From NCBI RefSeq assembly GCF_001988955.1, contig NZ_CP014263.1, positions 1,550,001-1,614,000 on the forward strand: a stretch of DNA of 64,000 bases. The letters are read 5' to 3'. Position numbers and translations under genes: made by a program. The stretch's first letter is position 1, and every line of letters starts with the position of its first letter. The stretch comes from Spirosoma montaniterrae (GTDB lineage Bacteria; Bacteroidota; Bacteroidia; Cytophagales; Spirosomataceae). Positions 1 through 7,667 of the stretch are shown piece after piece. The notes beneath the pieces are model-generated. The model searched no databases. It was not told the origin of the DNA and saw only the letters and a list, made by a program, of their open reading frames with translations.

Positions 1-2
1 TG

Positions 3-356
3 CTGGCTCAACGGGATCGACTATTTGTCTGGCTGGAAGATATATCAGACCTGCAAACCGGAAGCAACTACTTGCAGGCAACCCTTGTTTATCTATTCAG
101 AAATCTTGATTTTAGAACCAAAGAGTTTTATCAACAACTATTTTCAACGCCACGTAATAGTCAGAAAGCCATGAGTACGTATGATTATCTCATAGAAGAA
201 GGTCGTAAAGAGGGCCGGTTGGAAGTTGTGGTTGCTTTTCTCAAAATGGCTTACCAGCAGGGCATCGACATAACGAAGTTCCTGAATCAGGACTACGGCT
301 TGCCAAAAGAACAGGTACAGGTAGTTGTTGACAAGATTAAAAAAGGACAATTATAG
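3..356 (+). CDS. C-terminal part of a Rpn/PD-(D/E)XK-transposase-like protein (5' end outside window)
   Basis: The frame is open from the first bases and has no credible start, so the gene begins outside the window. A TTG at 72 lies inside continuous coding sequence and is not a convincing start. The 117 visible residues end in a charged linker helix (YLIEEGRKEGRLEVVV) and a tail resembling GLPKEQVQVVVDKIKKG. That layout, an EGR-rich helix followed by a short 'GxxxEQV' helix, is the usual C-terminus of Rpn/YhgA-like and related PD-(D/E)XK nuclease/transposase proteins. The nuclease core is not visible, so the family is inferred from the tail alone. It ends 50 bp before the inositol monophosphatase gene on the same strand. 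Confidence 0.5.
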   Translation: MAQRDRLFVWLEDISDLQTGSNYLQATLVYLFRNLDFRTKEFYQQLFSTPRNSQKAMSTYDYLIEEGRKEGRLEVVVAFLKMAYQQGIDITKFLNQDYGLPKEQVQVVVDKIKKGQL

Positions 357-406
357 TAGTTATTAACCGTTTACGAGTACCTCGAACTGGAAGAAAAGTC
401 CGACGC

Positions 407-1207
407 ATGACCCACGATTTAGCCCAGCTTACCGACAGTATCTGCACCATTGCCCGCCATGCCGGGGCGTTTCTGATGGCCGAACGCGCCAAATTTCAGC
501 GCGACGCCATCGAATACAAAGGGCTGAACAACTTAGTTTCTTACGTCGATAAAGAAACCGAAAAACAGTTGGTAGCCCGCCTGCACGACCTGCTGCCTGA
601 AGCCGGGTTTATTACCGAAGAAGGCACCACCGGCACCACTGCCGACCAAACGGCCCTGAACTGGATCATCGACCCACTCGACGGTACGGCCAACTTCATT
701 CACGGCCTGCCCGTATTCTCGGTTAGTATCGGGCTGGCGCAGGGCAAAACGCCCATTGCCGGCGTGGTGTATGACCCCAACCGCGACGAATGTTTTTCGG
801 CCTGGCAGAACGGGGGAGCGTATTGCAACGGACAGAAAATCAGCGTATCACCCGCGCAGTTGCTGGGCGAGAGCCTTATTGCAACGGGTTTTCCGTATTA
901 TAAATTCGAGGAAATGTCGGTCTATCTGCGTATTCTGGAAGACCTCATGCAGCGAACGCACGGCCTGCGTCGGTTAGGGTCGGCGGCTATCGATCTGGCG
1001 TATGTGGCCGCCGGGCGTTTCGAGGCTTTTTACGAATATAACCTTAACTCGTGGGATATGGCGGCTGGCGTGTTGCTCGTGCGTGAAGCCGGTGGTATCG
1101 TCACTGACTTCGAGGGTGGCAACGAGTTTCTGTTCCGGGGCGACGTAATTGCCGGTTGTGGAATGCAACCCGAACTGCTGGCAGCTATTCAGGAATTTTG
1201 GATATAA
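407..1207 (+). CDS. Inositol monophosphatase family protein (SuhB-like)
   Basis: Predicted cytosolic Mg-dependent phosphomonoesterase that hydrolyses inositol-1-phosphate or a related sugar phosphate. At 266 residues it has normal family length. The metal-binding signature is complete: Glu71-Glu72 in FITEEGT, WIIDPLDGTANF at 86-97 with both Asp, and the C-terminal SWDMAAG at 215-221 whose Asp is the third metal ligand. No signal peptide is seen. The ATG at 407 is the first start in frame after the upstream stop and gives the expected N-terminal helix. Substrate cannot be told from sequence; inositol monophosphate, fructose-1,6-bisphosphate or PAP-like substrates are all possible in this superfamily. 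Confidence 0.92.
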   Translation: MTHDLAQLTDSICTIARHAGAFLMAERAKFQRDAIEYKGLNNLVSYVDKETEKQLVARLHDLLPEAGFITEEGTTGTTADQTALNWIIDPLDGTANFIHGLPVFSVSIGLAQGKTPIAGVVYDPNRDECFSAWQNGGAYCNGQKISVSPAQLLGESLIATGFPYYKFEEMSVYLRILEDLMQRTHGLRRLGSAAIDLAYVAAGRFEAFYEYNLNSWDMAAGVLLVREAGGIVTDFEGGNEFLFRGDVIAGCGMQPELLAAIQEFWI

Positions 1208-1224
1208 ATGGGTTGTTACATAGC

Positions 1225-1314
1225 GGTTGTTACACAGAGATACACAGAGGTAAAGGAGACACGCAGAGGTCTCCATGAGACTCTTTTTACTCCGTGTATC
1301 TCTGTGTAACAACC
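1225..1314. repeat. Intergenic hairpin repeat 1 (ACACAGAGAT type)
   Basis: Inverted repeat with 25-bp arms at 1225-1249 and 1290-1314 that match except for one base. Each arm carries two copies of an ACACAGAGAT-like unit, and a shorter nested stem (GGAGAC / GTCTCC, flanked by GTAAA / TTTAC) fills the middle. It lies between the inositol monophosphatase and YfiT-like genes, which read the same way. A second, more degenerate element of this type is at 50841-50940. It lacks a T-tract, so it is not a classical terminator. Confidence 0.85.
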
Positions 1315-1334
1315 ACTGTGTACAATCTATCATC

Positions 1335-1871
1335 ATGCAAAATATCGACGCCCTCCGTTATCCCATTGGCGAATTTGTTTACGGCCAGTCGTATACACCC
1401 GAACAAACCGAGCAGCACGTCGCAGCCATTGCCAGTTTTCCGATAAAACTAACTGAACTCGCAGGTAAATGGGGTGATGACCGGCTCGACACGCCCTACC
1501 GACCCGACGGCTGGACGGTGCGGCAGTTGGTGCACCATATCGCCGACAGCCACATGAACGGCTATATCCGCACCAAACTGGCCTTAACCGAAACAAATCC
1601 AACCATCAAACCCTACGAAGAAGGTGACTGGGCGAAACTGCCCGATTCGTTGCTCGACATTGCTCTATCATTAGTCATTCTGCGGAATCTGCACCAACGC
1701 TGGGCCACTGTGCTGGGTTCTCTTTCTGAAAATGAGTTGCAACGTACCTTCTTTCATCCGGGTAGTCAGGTCACGTACACGCTTGCCGAACAGGTTGCCC
1801 ATTACGCGTGGCACGGCGAACACCACTACCAGCATATCTACCGACTGGCGCAACGGAACGGATGGGCCTGA
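1335..1871 (+). CDS. YfiT-like DinB-superfamily metal-dependent hydrolase / bacillithiol transferase
   Basis: Four-helix-bundle protein of the DinB superfamily. The N-terminus (LRYPIGEFV) and overall layout match YfiT-type proteins, which carry a bound metal and are annotated as putative metal-dependent hydrolases or bacillithiol transferases. Candidate metal ligands are His67/His68 and His73 in VHHIADSH and the C-terminal cluster HGEHHYQH (160-167). The frame continues upstream to 1275, but that extension is the hairpin repeat being read through. The ATG at 1335 gives a 178-residue product that starts where the family normally starts. Bacteroidota make bacillithiol in some lineages, so a thiol-transfer role is possible but not shown. 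Confidence 0.85.
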   Translation: MQNIDALRYPIGEFVYGQSYTPEQTEQHVAAIASFPIKLTELAGKWGDDRLDTPYRPDGWTVRQLVHHIADSHMNGYIRTKLALTETNPTIKPYEEGDWAKLPDSLLDIALSLVILRNLHQRWATVLGSLSENELQRTFFHPGSQVTYTLAEQVAHYAWHGEHHYQHIYRLAQRNGWA

Positions 1872-1889
1872 AAAAATTGTTCGGTGTTT

Positions 1890-2033
1890 ATGCAGCAGCT
1901 CATTATTTTTCTCGCTTTCCTGGCCGCGCTGGTTTACTTAGGCAACCGGGCCTATCGCAGCTTTGTCAAAAAAGAAGCGGGCTGCGGCAAAAATTGTGGC
2001 TGTACAACCGATACCAAACTGCGGCACTTATGA
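1890..2033 (+). CDS. FeoB-associated-type Cys-rich small membrane protein
   Basis: A 47-residue open frame starting 18 bp after the YfiT-like gene. It has one N-terminal transmembrane helix (MQQLIIFLAFLAALVYLG), a short basic stretch and a Cys cluster (CGKNCGCTTD, residues 32-41) near the C-terminus. This is the pattern of the FeoB-associated Cys-rich membrane protein family: short, single-pass, with a CxxxCxC motif. Members usually sit beside feoA/feoB and may aid ferrous iron uptake or insertion of iron into FeoB, but no feo gene lies in this window. It is real coding by composition and motif; the function is inferred. Confidence 0.7.
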   Translation: MQQLIIFLAFLAALVYLGNRAYRSFVKKEAGCGKNCGCTTDTKLRHL

Positions 2034-2045
2034 TAAGTGTCCAGG

Positions 2046-2480
2046 TCATGGTAGCTTAAACGATTGCCACGTCACCATCTGCCAGCCGCCCTTGCGTTTC
2101 ACCCACACGTCGGTGTAGCGCAGGTGCAGGTCGTTGGGGTTGCCATCCTTGTCTTTGCGATAATATATGCAGACGGCGTTGATAATGGCCGTGTTCTCGT
2201 AGAGTCGCACCTTCGATTCTTCGATTTTAATATCGTCGTAGTTGCGCTTTCCGTCTTTGATGCCCTGAATAAACGAGGCTTTAGTATCGATTTCGCCGTT
2301 AGAATGCTGGTAATACAGATCGTCGCCGATGAGTTTGTCGAGCGTGGGGTAGTCTTTTTTTACCTGGGCGGCAAAGCGGGCTTTTTCGGCGTTCATTACC
2401 TCAGTTTCAGCGGCAGACGATTGAGCACGCGCCGTCAGCAGGGTACTGACCAGCGCAAGGCTAATGAAAAGGAATTTCAT
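2046..2480 (-). CDS. Secreted nuclear-transport-factor-2-like (SnoaL/DUF4440-type) protein
   Basis: A 144-residue protein with a signal peptide (MKFLFISLALVSTLLTARA, cleavage near residue 19) and one NTF2-like cone fold. Features typical of DUF4440 proteins are the helix EVMNAEKARFAAQVKKD, the segment DDLYYQHSNGEIDTKASF, and the closing strands TDVWVKRKGGWQMVTWQSF. These proteins bind small ligands or have steroid-isomerase-like folds, with very varied functions. It starts 12 bp after the stop of the four-carbon acid sugar kinase, so it may be the last gene of that operon, although the link to sugar acid metabolism is only positional. Confidence 0.8.
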   Translation of the reverse strand: MKFLFISLALVSTLLTARAQSSAAETEVMNAEKARFAAQVKKDYPTLDKLIGDDLYYQHSNGEIDTKASFIQGIKDGKRNYDDIKIEESKVRLYENTAIINAVCIYYRKDKDGNPNDLHLRYTDVWVKRKGGWQMVTWQSFKLP

Positions 2481-2492
2481 GTGTATAGAGGT

Positions 2493-3824
2493 TCAATGGG
2501 TGAGTTCCTGCCAGATAGACGATAAATCGGATGGTTGCCCCGTATTTCCGGGGAAAATAATGTAAGGTAGCTGCGGAAACCGGCTTTCTGCGTCTGTCAG
2601 CACAACGGGGATGCTGGGCCGTATCTGCCCCAGAATCAGGGCCTGTTTCATACCTAAACCCTGCGTGGCAACGTCGCTGGAGGTAATGCCTCCTTTGGCA
2701 ATGACAGCACGTGGACGTACCGGAAACGCCTGCACAACGGCCATAAGCGCGCCGGATACCCGCCGGGAAAATGCCAGCGCGTCGGTGGCAGACGCATCGG
2801 TACCCTGCACCTGCCGACTGGTAAACAGCACCGGCTGGTGCCCTGCTATTACTGCATCCTGCATCTGCCGGATGGCTTCGGCCACTACGCTCGTGGCGTC
2901 GGTTTGCAGCTTAGTTACGTTCAGTTCGATAGCTTTGGTGCCGGGTCGCGCCAGTAACTCACTCAGTTGCCGGGTGGTGTTGGCCGTATGCGACCCCACC
3001 ACTGTTAGCACAGGGCCATTGGTCAGGTACGGGGTCAGATCGGCGCGGGTAAGCAGCGGGCGGTCTGGAATCTGGGCGTAGGCTTTGACAAACGCGGCTG
3101 CGGTGCGAAACACAAATCGTTTGCCCCGCGCTTCGGCCTGCCGAATGGCCTCGGCAGCTATAGCCAGGTGGTCGTAGGTAACACCGTTGACTACCAGCGG
3201 TTGCCCATTTTCCAGTGTTAGCAACGTAGACAGACAGGCGGCTACGTTGCTGGCTTCGAGCCAGGCAAGCGGCAGGCTACGTACCGTCTCGGCGGGTACG
3301 CGCCCGCCCGTTTTTTCGGCCACATACGCGCTCAGGTCGGCACTACGGTAGCCGAATGTTGCATCGCGGGCGAACTCCGTGTCGGCAACGGGCCGGAGCG
3401 TACCGTCGGACTGACGGATGTAGTGAACGTTCTCCTCCGTCTGCCGACCGGCTTCGGGCAACACAAAGCACAAAATCACGCCATCGATTAATTGCCCGGC
3501 ATCGGCTTCCAGCACCTGCCGAATCGTGTCGGGTTCAGCCGGGAAATGACCCCGCAACGACGAATCGCTGCGGCTGATGACCCGAAAATCGCGGCCTGTT
3601 ATCTGGCTTTCGGCAAGGGCCAACTGCATAATTTGCCGGGTAATATCGATGGCTTCGGCCTCGGGCAGCGAGCGGCTATTGGTCTGAATAAAAGCGAGTT
3701 GATCACGGTCAAAGAGTGTTTGCATTACGGCTGCCGACCAACCGTAATATACCCACACGTCGTGAACGGTCTGGATGCCTGTTGGGTCGTCGTCAAGAAC
3801 CAGCATCAGCGGATGGTGCATCAT
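2493..3824 (-). CDS. Four-carbon acid sugar kinase family protein (DUF1537-type)
   Basis: Predicted cytosolic ATP-dependent kinase acting on a three- or four-carbon sugar acid such as threonate, erythronate or 3-oxo-tetronate. Its 443 residues match the two-domain family. Seen in order: N-terminal sugar-acid site LDDDPTGIQTVHD (10-22), SRSDSSLRGHFPAE (84-97), VVGSHT (275-280), and the C-terminal nucleotide-binding motifs KGGITSS (377-383) and FPGNTG (424-429). The start overlaps the stop of the upstream racemase-like gene (ATGA), showing tight translational coupling. The N-terminal motif DDDPTGIQT differs from the ADDLTGAND form of characterised DtnK/OtnK enzymes, so the exact substrate may differ. 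Confidence 0.85.
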   Translation of the reverse strand: MMHHPLMLVLDDDPTGIQTVHDVWVYYGWSAAVMQTLFDRDQLAFIQTNSRSLPEAEAIDITRQIMQLALAESQITGRDFRVISRSDSSLRGHFPAEPDTIRQVLEADAGQLIDGVILCFVLPEAGRQTEENVHYIRQSDGTLRPVADTEFARDATFGYRSADLSAYVAEKTGGRVPAETVRSLPLAWLEASNVAACLSTLLTLENGQPLVVNGVTYDHLAIAAEAIRQAEARGKRFVFRTAAAFVKAYAQIPDRPLLTRADLTPYLTNGPVLTVVGSHTANTTRQLSELLARPGTKAIELNVTKLQTDATSVVAEAIRQMQDAVIAGHQPVLFTSRQVQGTDASATDALAFSRRVSGALMAVVQAFPVRPRAVIAKGGITSSDVATQGLGMKQALILGQIRPSIPVVLTDAESRFPQLPYIIFPGNTGQPSDLSSIWQELTH

Positions 3825-4480
3825 GTCGTCAGAATTTCCCGCAGCCGCTCGATACCCGAACGCGGGCTGGTCAGCACGGGTGTTGAAATATGGGTCAGTT
3901 CATCGAGCAGTAAAACCATGCTGCCCTGTGCCAGCACAATCACGTCCACTGAATCGGCTATGTTTTCGATGGCTTCGCGCACGAGTCGATTGTGTTTGGT
4001 CCGGTCTTTTTCCTTCATCAGCACATCCAATGCCCCATCAACCAGCACCGGCACCACGTCGATGATTTTCCCGGCGCGGTGGGCGGCATCCTCAACCAGT
4101 GCCACGCTGGGTTTCATGGTAGAGGCCACCGTGGCCACTACCGCAACCCGGCTTCCGAGCAACACGGCCTGTTCGGCCATTGCCAGATCAACCGGCACGA
4201 GCGGAATATGAATGGTTTTAGCGGCTTCAACGGCAGCTTCGCGCACCGACGAGCATTGGTTCAGAATTACATCGGCACCCCAATCTTCGGCCTGCTGCAC
4301 ATAGGCGGTCATGCGCCGGATAATGCCGGGCGTGATGCCATTGTGGGCCATTGCTTCGGGCAGTAGACTGTCGTCTACGATGTTACGAACTTCGGTGCCG
4401 GGCAGCAACTCCCGGCAGAGGTCGTTCAGCGTCTCGACCGAGACGAAACTGGTATGGAGAATAGTGACTTTTTTTGTCAT
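3821..4480 (-). CDS. Aspartate/glutamate racemase-superfamily protein lacking the second catalytic Cys
   Basis: A 219-residue protein of the Asp/Glu/hydantoin racemase fold. The first half keeps a Cys in the usual place (VILNQCSS, Cys76). At the expected second Cys position the sequence reads LAQGSM (183-188) with no Cys, so a two-base racemase mechanism is unlikely. Superfamily members with one Cys include decarboxylases and isomerases. The ATG at 4480 lies 4 bp after the permease stop; the frame runs further upstream into the permease gene, but the MTKKVTILHTSF start fits the first beta strand. It sits between permease and kinase, so it probably converts the imported acid into the kinase substrate or recycles a by-product. 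Confidence 0.72.
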   Translation of the reverse strand: MTKKVTILHTSFVSVETLNDLCRELLPGTEVRNIVDDSLLPEAMAHNGITPGIIRRMTAYVQQAEDWGADVILNQCSSVREAAVEAAKTIHIPLVPVDLAMAEQAVLLGSRVAVVATVASTMKPSVALVEDAAHRAGKIIDVVPVLVDGALDVLMKEKDRTKHNRLVREAIENIADSVDVIVLAQGSMVLLLDELTHISTPVLTSPRSGIERLREILTT

Positions 4481-4484
4481 GGCC

Positions 4485-5807
4485 TTACAACCAATCGATA
4501 AGCAGCACAACCGCAAATCCTACTACGCCCGCAATAGTGCTGGTTAATGTCCAGGCCCGGAGCATCTGCGGTACGGTCAGGCCCGAAAATCGCGCGACAA
4601 CCCAGAAGCCCGAATCGTTGGGAAATGAGCAACACATACTGCCGCAACAGATTGCCAGCCCGACGGTGAGCGCGTTGGCACCGGCGGGGGCGATCATGGG
4701 GGCCAGCAGCGAGGCCGTTGTAACAGCCGCCACCGTAGCCGACCCCTGAGCCGCCCGCAGAATGGCCGTGAGCAGAAACCCCAGCCACAGCAGCGAGAGG
4801 TGCAGGGCCGAGAGTGTCTGCACCAGCGCGTCGGCAATACCCGACCCGTTGATGATGGCACCGAATGAGCCGCCCGCGCCCACAATCAGAATCAGCAGCC
4901 CGGCATTGGCTCCGCCTTCGGCCACTAATTCCTCAAACGATTTCCGGCGATAGCGGGCCAGCAGCCACCCCGCCACCGCAACCCCCAGGAGCATAGCCAC
5001 GTTTTTATCACCCACAAACGCCAGCACCGGACGGGCCGGGTGGGTGGCGGGCAGCAACTCGGCGGTGAGACTCCCAATCAAAATCAGCAGAATCGGTAGC
5101 AAGAGCAGCAGCAACGACAACCCACCCGGAGGCACGGGTCGCCCGTCGGCTTCGGTAACGGGTGTTTTACCCGATGCTTCAGCAATCTGCATAAACGCCT
5201 GCCTGCCAAATCGTTGTGCCGCTATTAATCCAACCAGTGCGGGCGGCAGGGCCACCAGCAGACTCCAGCCAATAAAAGAGCCGGGGGCCAGACTCAGCGT
5301 TCCCATTACGGCCAGCGGGCCGGGCGTGGGCGGCACTAAGCAGTGGGTAGCAATGCCCGCAATGGTTAAGGCCGTTACGAGTGTTACCAGCGGCAGGCGG
5401 GTGGTTCGGGTAAGGTCGCGCAGCAGGGGCATAAACACGATAAAGGCTGCGTTGAGAAATACCGGAATACAGACTAAATAGCCCGTCAGGTTCATGGCGA
5501 GCGGAGCACGTTTGGCACCAACCGTTCGCAGCAGCAGGGCCGCAATCTGTTCGGTGGCGCGGGCATCGGCCAGCAAATTGCCCAGCACAATGCCCAGCCC
5601 AATCACCAGCCCGATACTGCCCAGCGTTTGCCCAAAACCGTCGCCGATGAGTTTGGCTACCTGCGGCAGGGGCAAACCGGTTGCCAGTCCCGTTAACAGC
5701 CCAACGCCCGGCAACACTAAGAATGGGTTGATTTTGAGCCGGATAATGGCAAACAGCAAGCTGGCAATAGCCACCAGAAACACAACCAGCAGATAGGTAG
5801 TTGACAT
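4485..5807 (-). CDS. GntP-family permease (gluconate/sugar-acid:H+ symporter)
   Basis: Polytopic inner-membrane transporter of 440 residues with about 12-14 hydrophobic segments. The layout is that of GntP/GntT/DsdX: a short N-terminal helix (LLVVFLVAIASLLFAIIRLK), the conserved region PGVGLLTGLATGLPL, the segment ATHCLVPPTPGPLAV with the Pro-rich substrate loop, and a C-terminal half with GSMCCSFPNDSGFW. Family members import gluconate, D-serine, glycerate and other small acids. It is the first gene of the permease - racemase-like - kinase operon, which suggests import of a tri- or tetronic acid. Its start lies 15 bp from the decayed FG-GAP gene, which reads the same way and ends just upstream. 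Confidence 0.88.
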   Translation of the reverse strand: MSTTYLLVVFLVAIASLLFAIIRLKINPFLVLPGVGLLTGLATGLPLPQVAKLIGDGFGQTLGSIGLVIGLGIVLGNLLADARATEQIAALLLRTVGAKRAPLAMNLTGYLVCIPVFLNAAFIVFMPLLRDLTRTTRLPLVTLVTALTIAGIATHCLVPPTPGPLAVMGTLSLAPGSFIGWSLLVALPPALVGLIAAQRFGRQAFMQIAEASGKTPVTEADGRPVPPGGLSLLLLLLPILLILIGSLTAELLPATHPARPVLAFVGDKNVAMLLGVAVAGWLLARYRRKSFEELVAEGGANAGLLILIVGAGGSFGAIINGSGIADALVQTLSALHLSLLWLGFLLTAILRAAQGSATVAAVTTASLLAPMIAPAGANALTVGLAICCGSMCCSFPNDSGFWVVARFSGLTVPQMLRAWTLTSTIAGVVGFAVVLLIDWL

Positions 5808-5822
5808 AAAAGTTTTTATAAC

Positions 5823-6144
5823 TTACTTCAGTGGGTTCTCAAACCAGACTATGCTGAATACGGATTCGTTTTTACCACCAACGGGCCGGTAATGTTCTTC
5901 AACGTTACCAACAATATCCATATCACCGTCGCGGTCTATGTCTGAGAAGAGGCAGTGATCCCACTTTTCGCCTACCCACTCGAAGCCGTCGCCGGGATTC
6001 AACGAGTTGGCAATCAGATACTGGTTATTGGGGTGGTGCATTATCCACGGCTTCGGGGTCTTTATCAACCGGGCCGGTCATGAACGCAAACATAGCGGCA
6101 AAGATGATAGTAAGAAGTAGGTGCGTCATTAGATTATTCATCAT
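5823..6144 (-). pseudogene. Decayed FG-GAP/VCBS-repeat secreted protein
   Basis: Two overlapping leftward frames look like the ends of one gene. The first (6144-6025) codes for a signal-peptide-like start (HLLLTIIFAAMFAFMTGPV) and stops after 39 residues. The second (6068-5823) is in another frame and holds a calcium-loop FG-GAP motif (FSDIDRDGDMDIVGN) and a WFENP end typical of the last repeat of VCBS proteins. FG-GAP proteins normally have several repeats over hundreds of residues, so most of the middle has been deleted and the frame lost. It lies just downstream of the SusCD genes and may be a lost secreted enzyme or binding protein of that locus. Confidence 0.6.
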
Positions 6145-6221
6145 GTCTATGAGTTAAGAATAACAAGCCCTCAAGCCTAACAGGTTGCGGCTTATCATAT
6201 ATACTCATTTACAATGCACTA

Positions 6222-7655
6222 TTAATAGCCCGGATTCTGCTGGATACGCTCGCGGTTGACGTCAATTTGGCTTTGTGGGATAGCAACCACCAAATTATTA
6301 CTCGATAGTGTGCCTCGGATGCCTATGGCCTGCGCTTTGGCCTGCAAAACGGGCAGGGCGCGACCCGTGCGTACCAGATCGAACCAGCGGTGTCCTTCGA
6401 AAGCTAACTCCCAGCGTCGTTCGTTTTCTAAGGCGAGCCGCATATCGGCCTGTGTCGTTATTGACCGTTCGGCCAACCCGGCCCTACGCCGAATGCGGTT
6501 TAGTAGCGGAAGGGCGGTGGCTGTTTGCCCCTGCTCGTTCAGGCTCTCAGCATACATCAATAGTACGTCGGCGTAGCGAAGCACAGGCCAGTTGTCTTCC
6601 GAATCATATTTGACAATCGGCGGGTCGGTGTATTTACGAATGAAGTTATAGGCAATACGCGCCCCGGATGCGTTCACAAAGCTCGTCGCCAGCGATAGAT
6701 CCCGGCGAAGATCGCCCGGTTCGTAGCTGTTGATGAGGTCGGTGCTGGGCTGGTTGTTGCCGTCGCCCCCAAACTGAATTACGGCGTTGCCGGAGTTTTC
6801 GGGCGCGTAGGAACTGGCAAACGGGCTACCTTCGCCCAGATTGCCTTTTCGGTACTGTACGTCAAAAATCGACTCACGATGATTTTTGTTTGAGGGCCGG
6901 AATACGTCGGCGTAGGTCGCCACCAGGTCGTATGTACCGGCATCGATTACCTCTTTTAGCTTGGTCGCTGCGGGCGCGTATTTGCGCTGAGTCAGCAATA
7001 CCTTGCCCAGCAAGGCTCTGGCAGCACCACGGGTGGCCCGGCCCACGTTTGCGCCGGTGTACGACACAGGCAACACGGCCTCAGCCTCGGTGAGGTCTTT
7101 TTCGATCTGGGCATAGACTTCCGTAACGGCGTTCCGACCATATTGATAGCCTTCCTGCGGGTCAACGATTTCCTTTATCACCAGCGGCACGTCGCCGAAT
7201 ACCCGCACGAGGTTGAAATACATTAAGGCCCGCAAAAACTTGGCTTCGGCCACGATGCGGCCTTTTAGCGTTTCGTCCATCTGAATAGCCGAACTCCGGT
7301 CAATCACGGCGTTGGTGCGGTAAATGCCCCGGTATCCATCGGCCCAGCGAGTACTCAAAAACGGGTTGGTGGTACGCAAATAAAACTTGTCGAATTCGTC
7401 CTGGTCAGTTACCGATCCCGACAGGACAGGGACCGTATCGTCGGACGGAATTTCAGCCACCACGTAGTACTGACCGTACTGCCCGTTGAACTGAAGGGCA
7501 CCGTAGGCTCCGTTGAGGGCATTGAGCAGGTCCGATGCGCTGCGGTAGAACGTAGCTGTGCTGGCTTGCGAGAGTGGTGCCAGTTCGATGAACGTTTCGC
7601 GGCAGGCCGTCAGGCTTAGGCACAGACCGAGTGTGAGTATGAGTTTGCGGTTCAT
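6222..7655 (-). CDS. SusD/RagB family outer-membrane nutrient-binding lipoprotein (locus 1)
   Basis: Surface lipoprotein that forms a lid over its SusC partner and captures substrate. It has 477 residues with a lipobox LSLTACRE (Cys18), the SusD N-terminal region TATFYRSASDLLNALNGAY, TPR-like helices (EAKFLRALMYFNLVRVFGD), and the C-terminal RagB signature (RRWELAFEGHRWFDLVRTG) ending in NPGY. It starts 12 bp after the SusC gene and is co-transcribed with it. The family name does not imply starch: substrates range over glycans and peptides, and nothing here fixes the substrate. No glycoside hydrolase is adjacent. Confidence 0.95.
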   Translation of the reverse strand: MNRKLILTLGLCLSLTACRETFIELAPLSQASTATFYRSASDLLNALNGAYGALQFNGQYGQYYVVAEIPSDDTVPVLSGSVTDQDEFDKFYLRTTNPFLSTRWADGYRGIYRTNAVIDRSSAIQMDETLKGRIVAEAKFLRALMYFNLVRVFGDVPLVIKEIVDPQEGYQYGRNAVTEVYAQIEKDLTEAEAVLPVSYTGANVGRATRGAARALLGKVLLTQRKYAPAATKLKEVIDAGTYDLVATYADVFRPSNKNHRESIFDVQYRKGNLGEGSPFASSYAPENSGNAVIQFGGDGNNQPSTDLINSYEPGDLRRDLSLATSFVNASGARIAYNFIRKYTDPPIVKYDSEDNWPVLRYADVLLMYAESLNEQGQTATALPLLNRIRRRAGLAERSITTQADMRLALENERRWELAFEGHRWFDLVRTGRALPVLQAKAQAIGIRGTLSSNNLVVAIPQSQIDVNRERIQQNPGY

Positions 7656-7667
7656 AGTCTGTTTTGG

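Noticed and set aside
1275..1334. Extension of the YfiT-like gene upstream
   Set aside because: It lies in the right arm of hairpin repeat 1 and does not match the family N-terminus.
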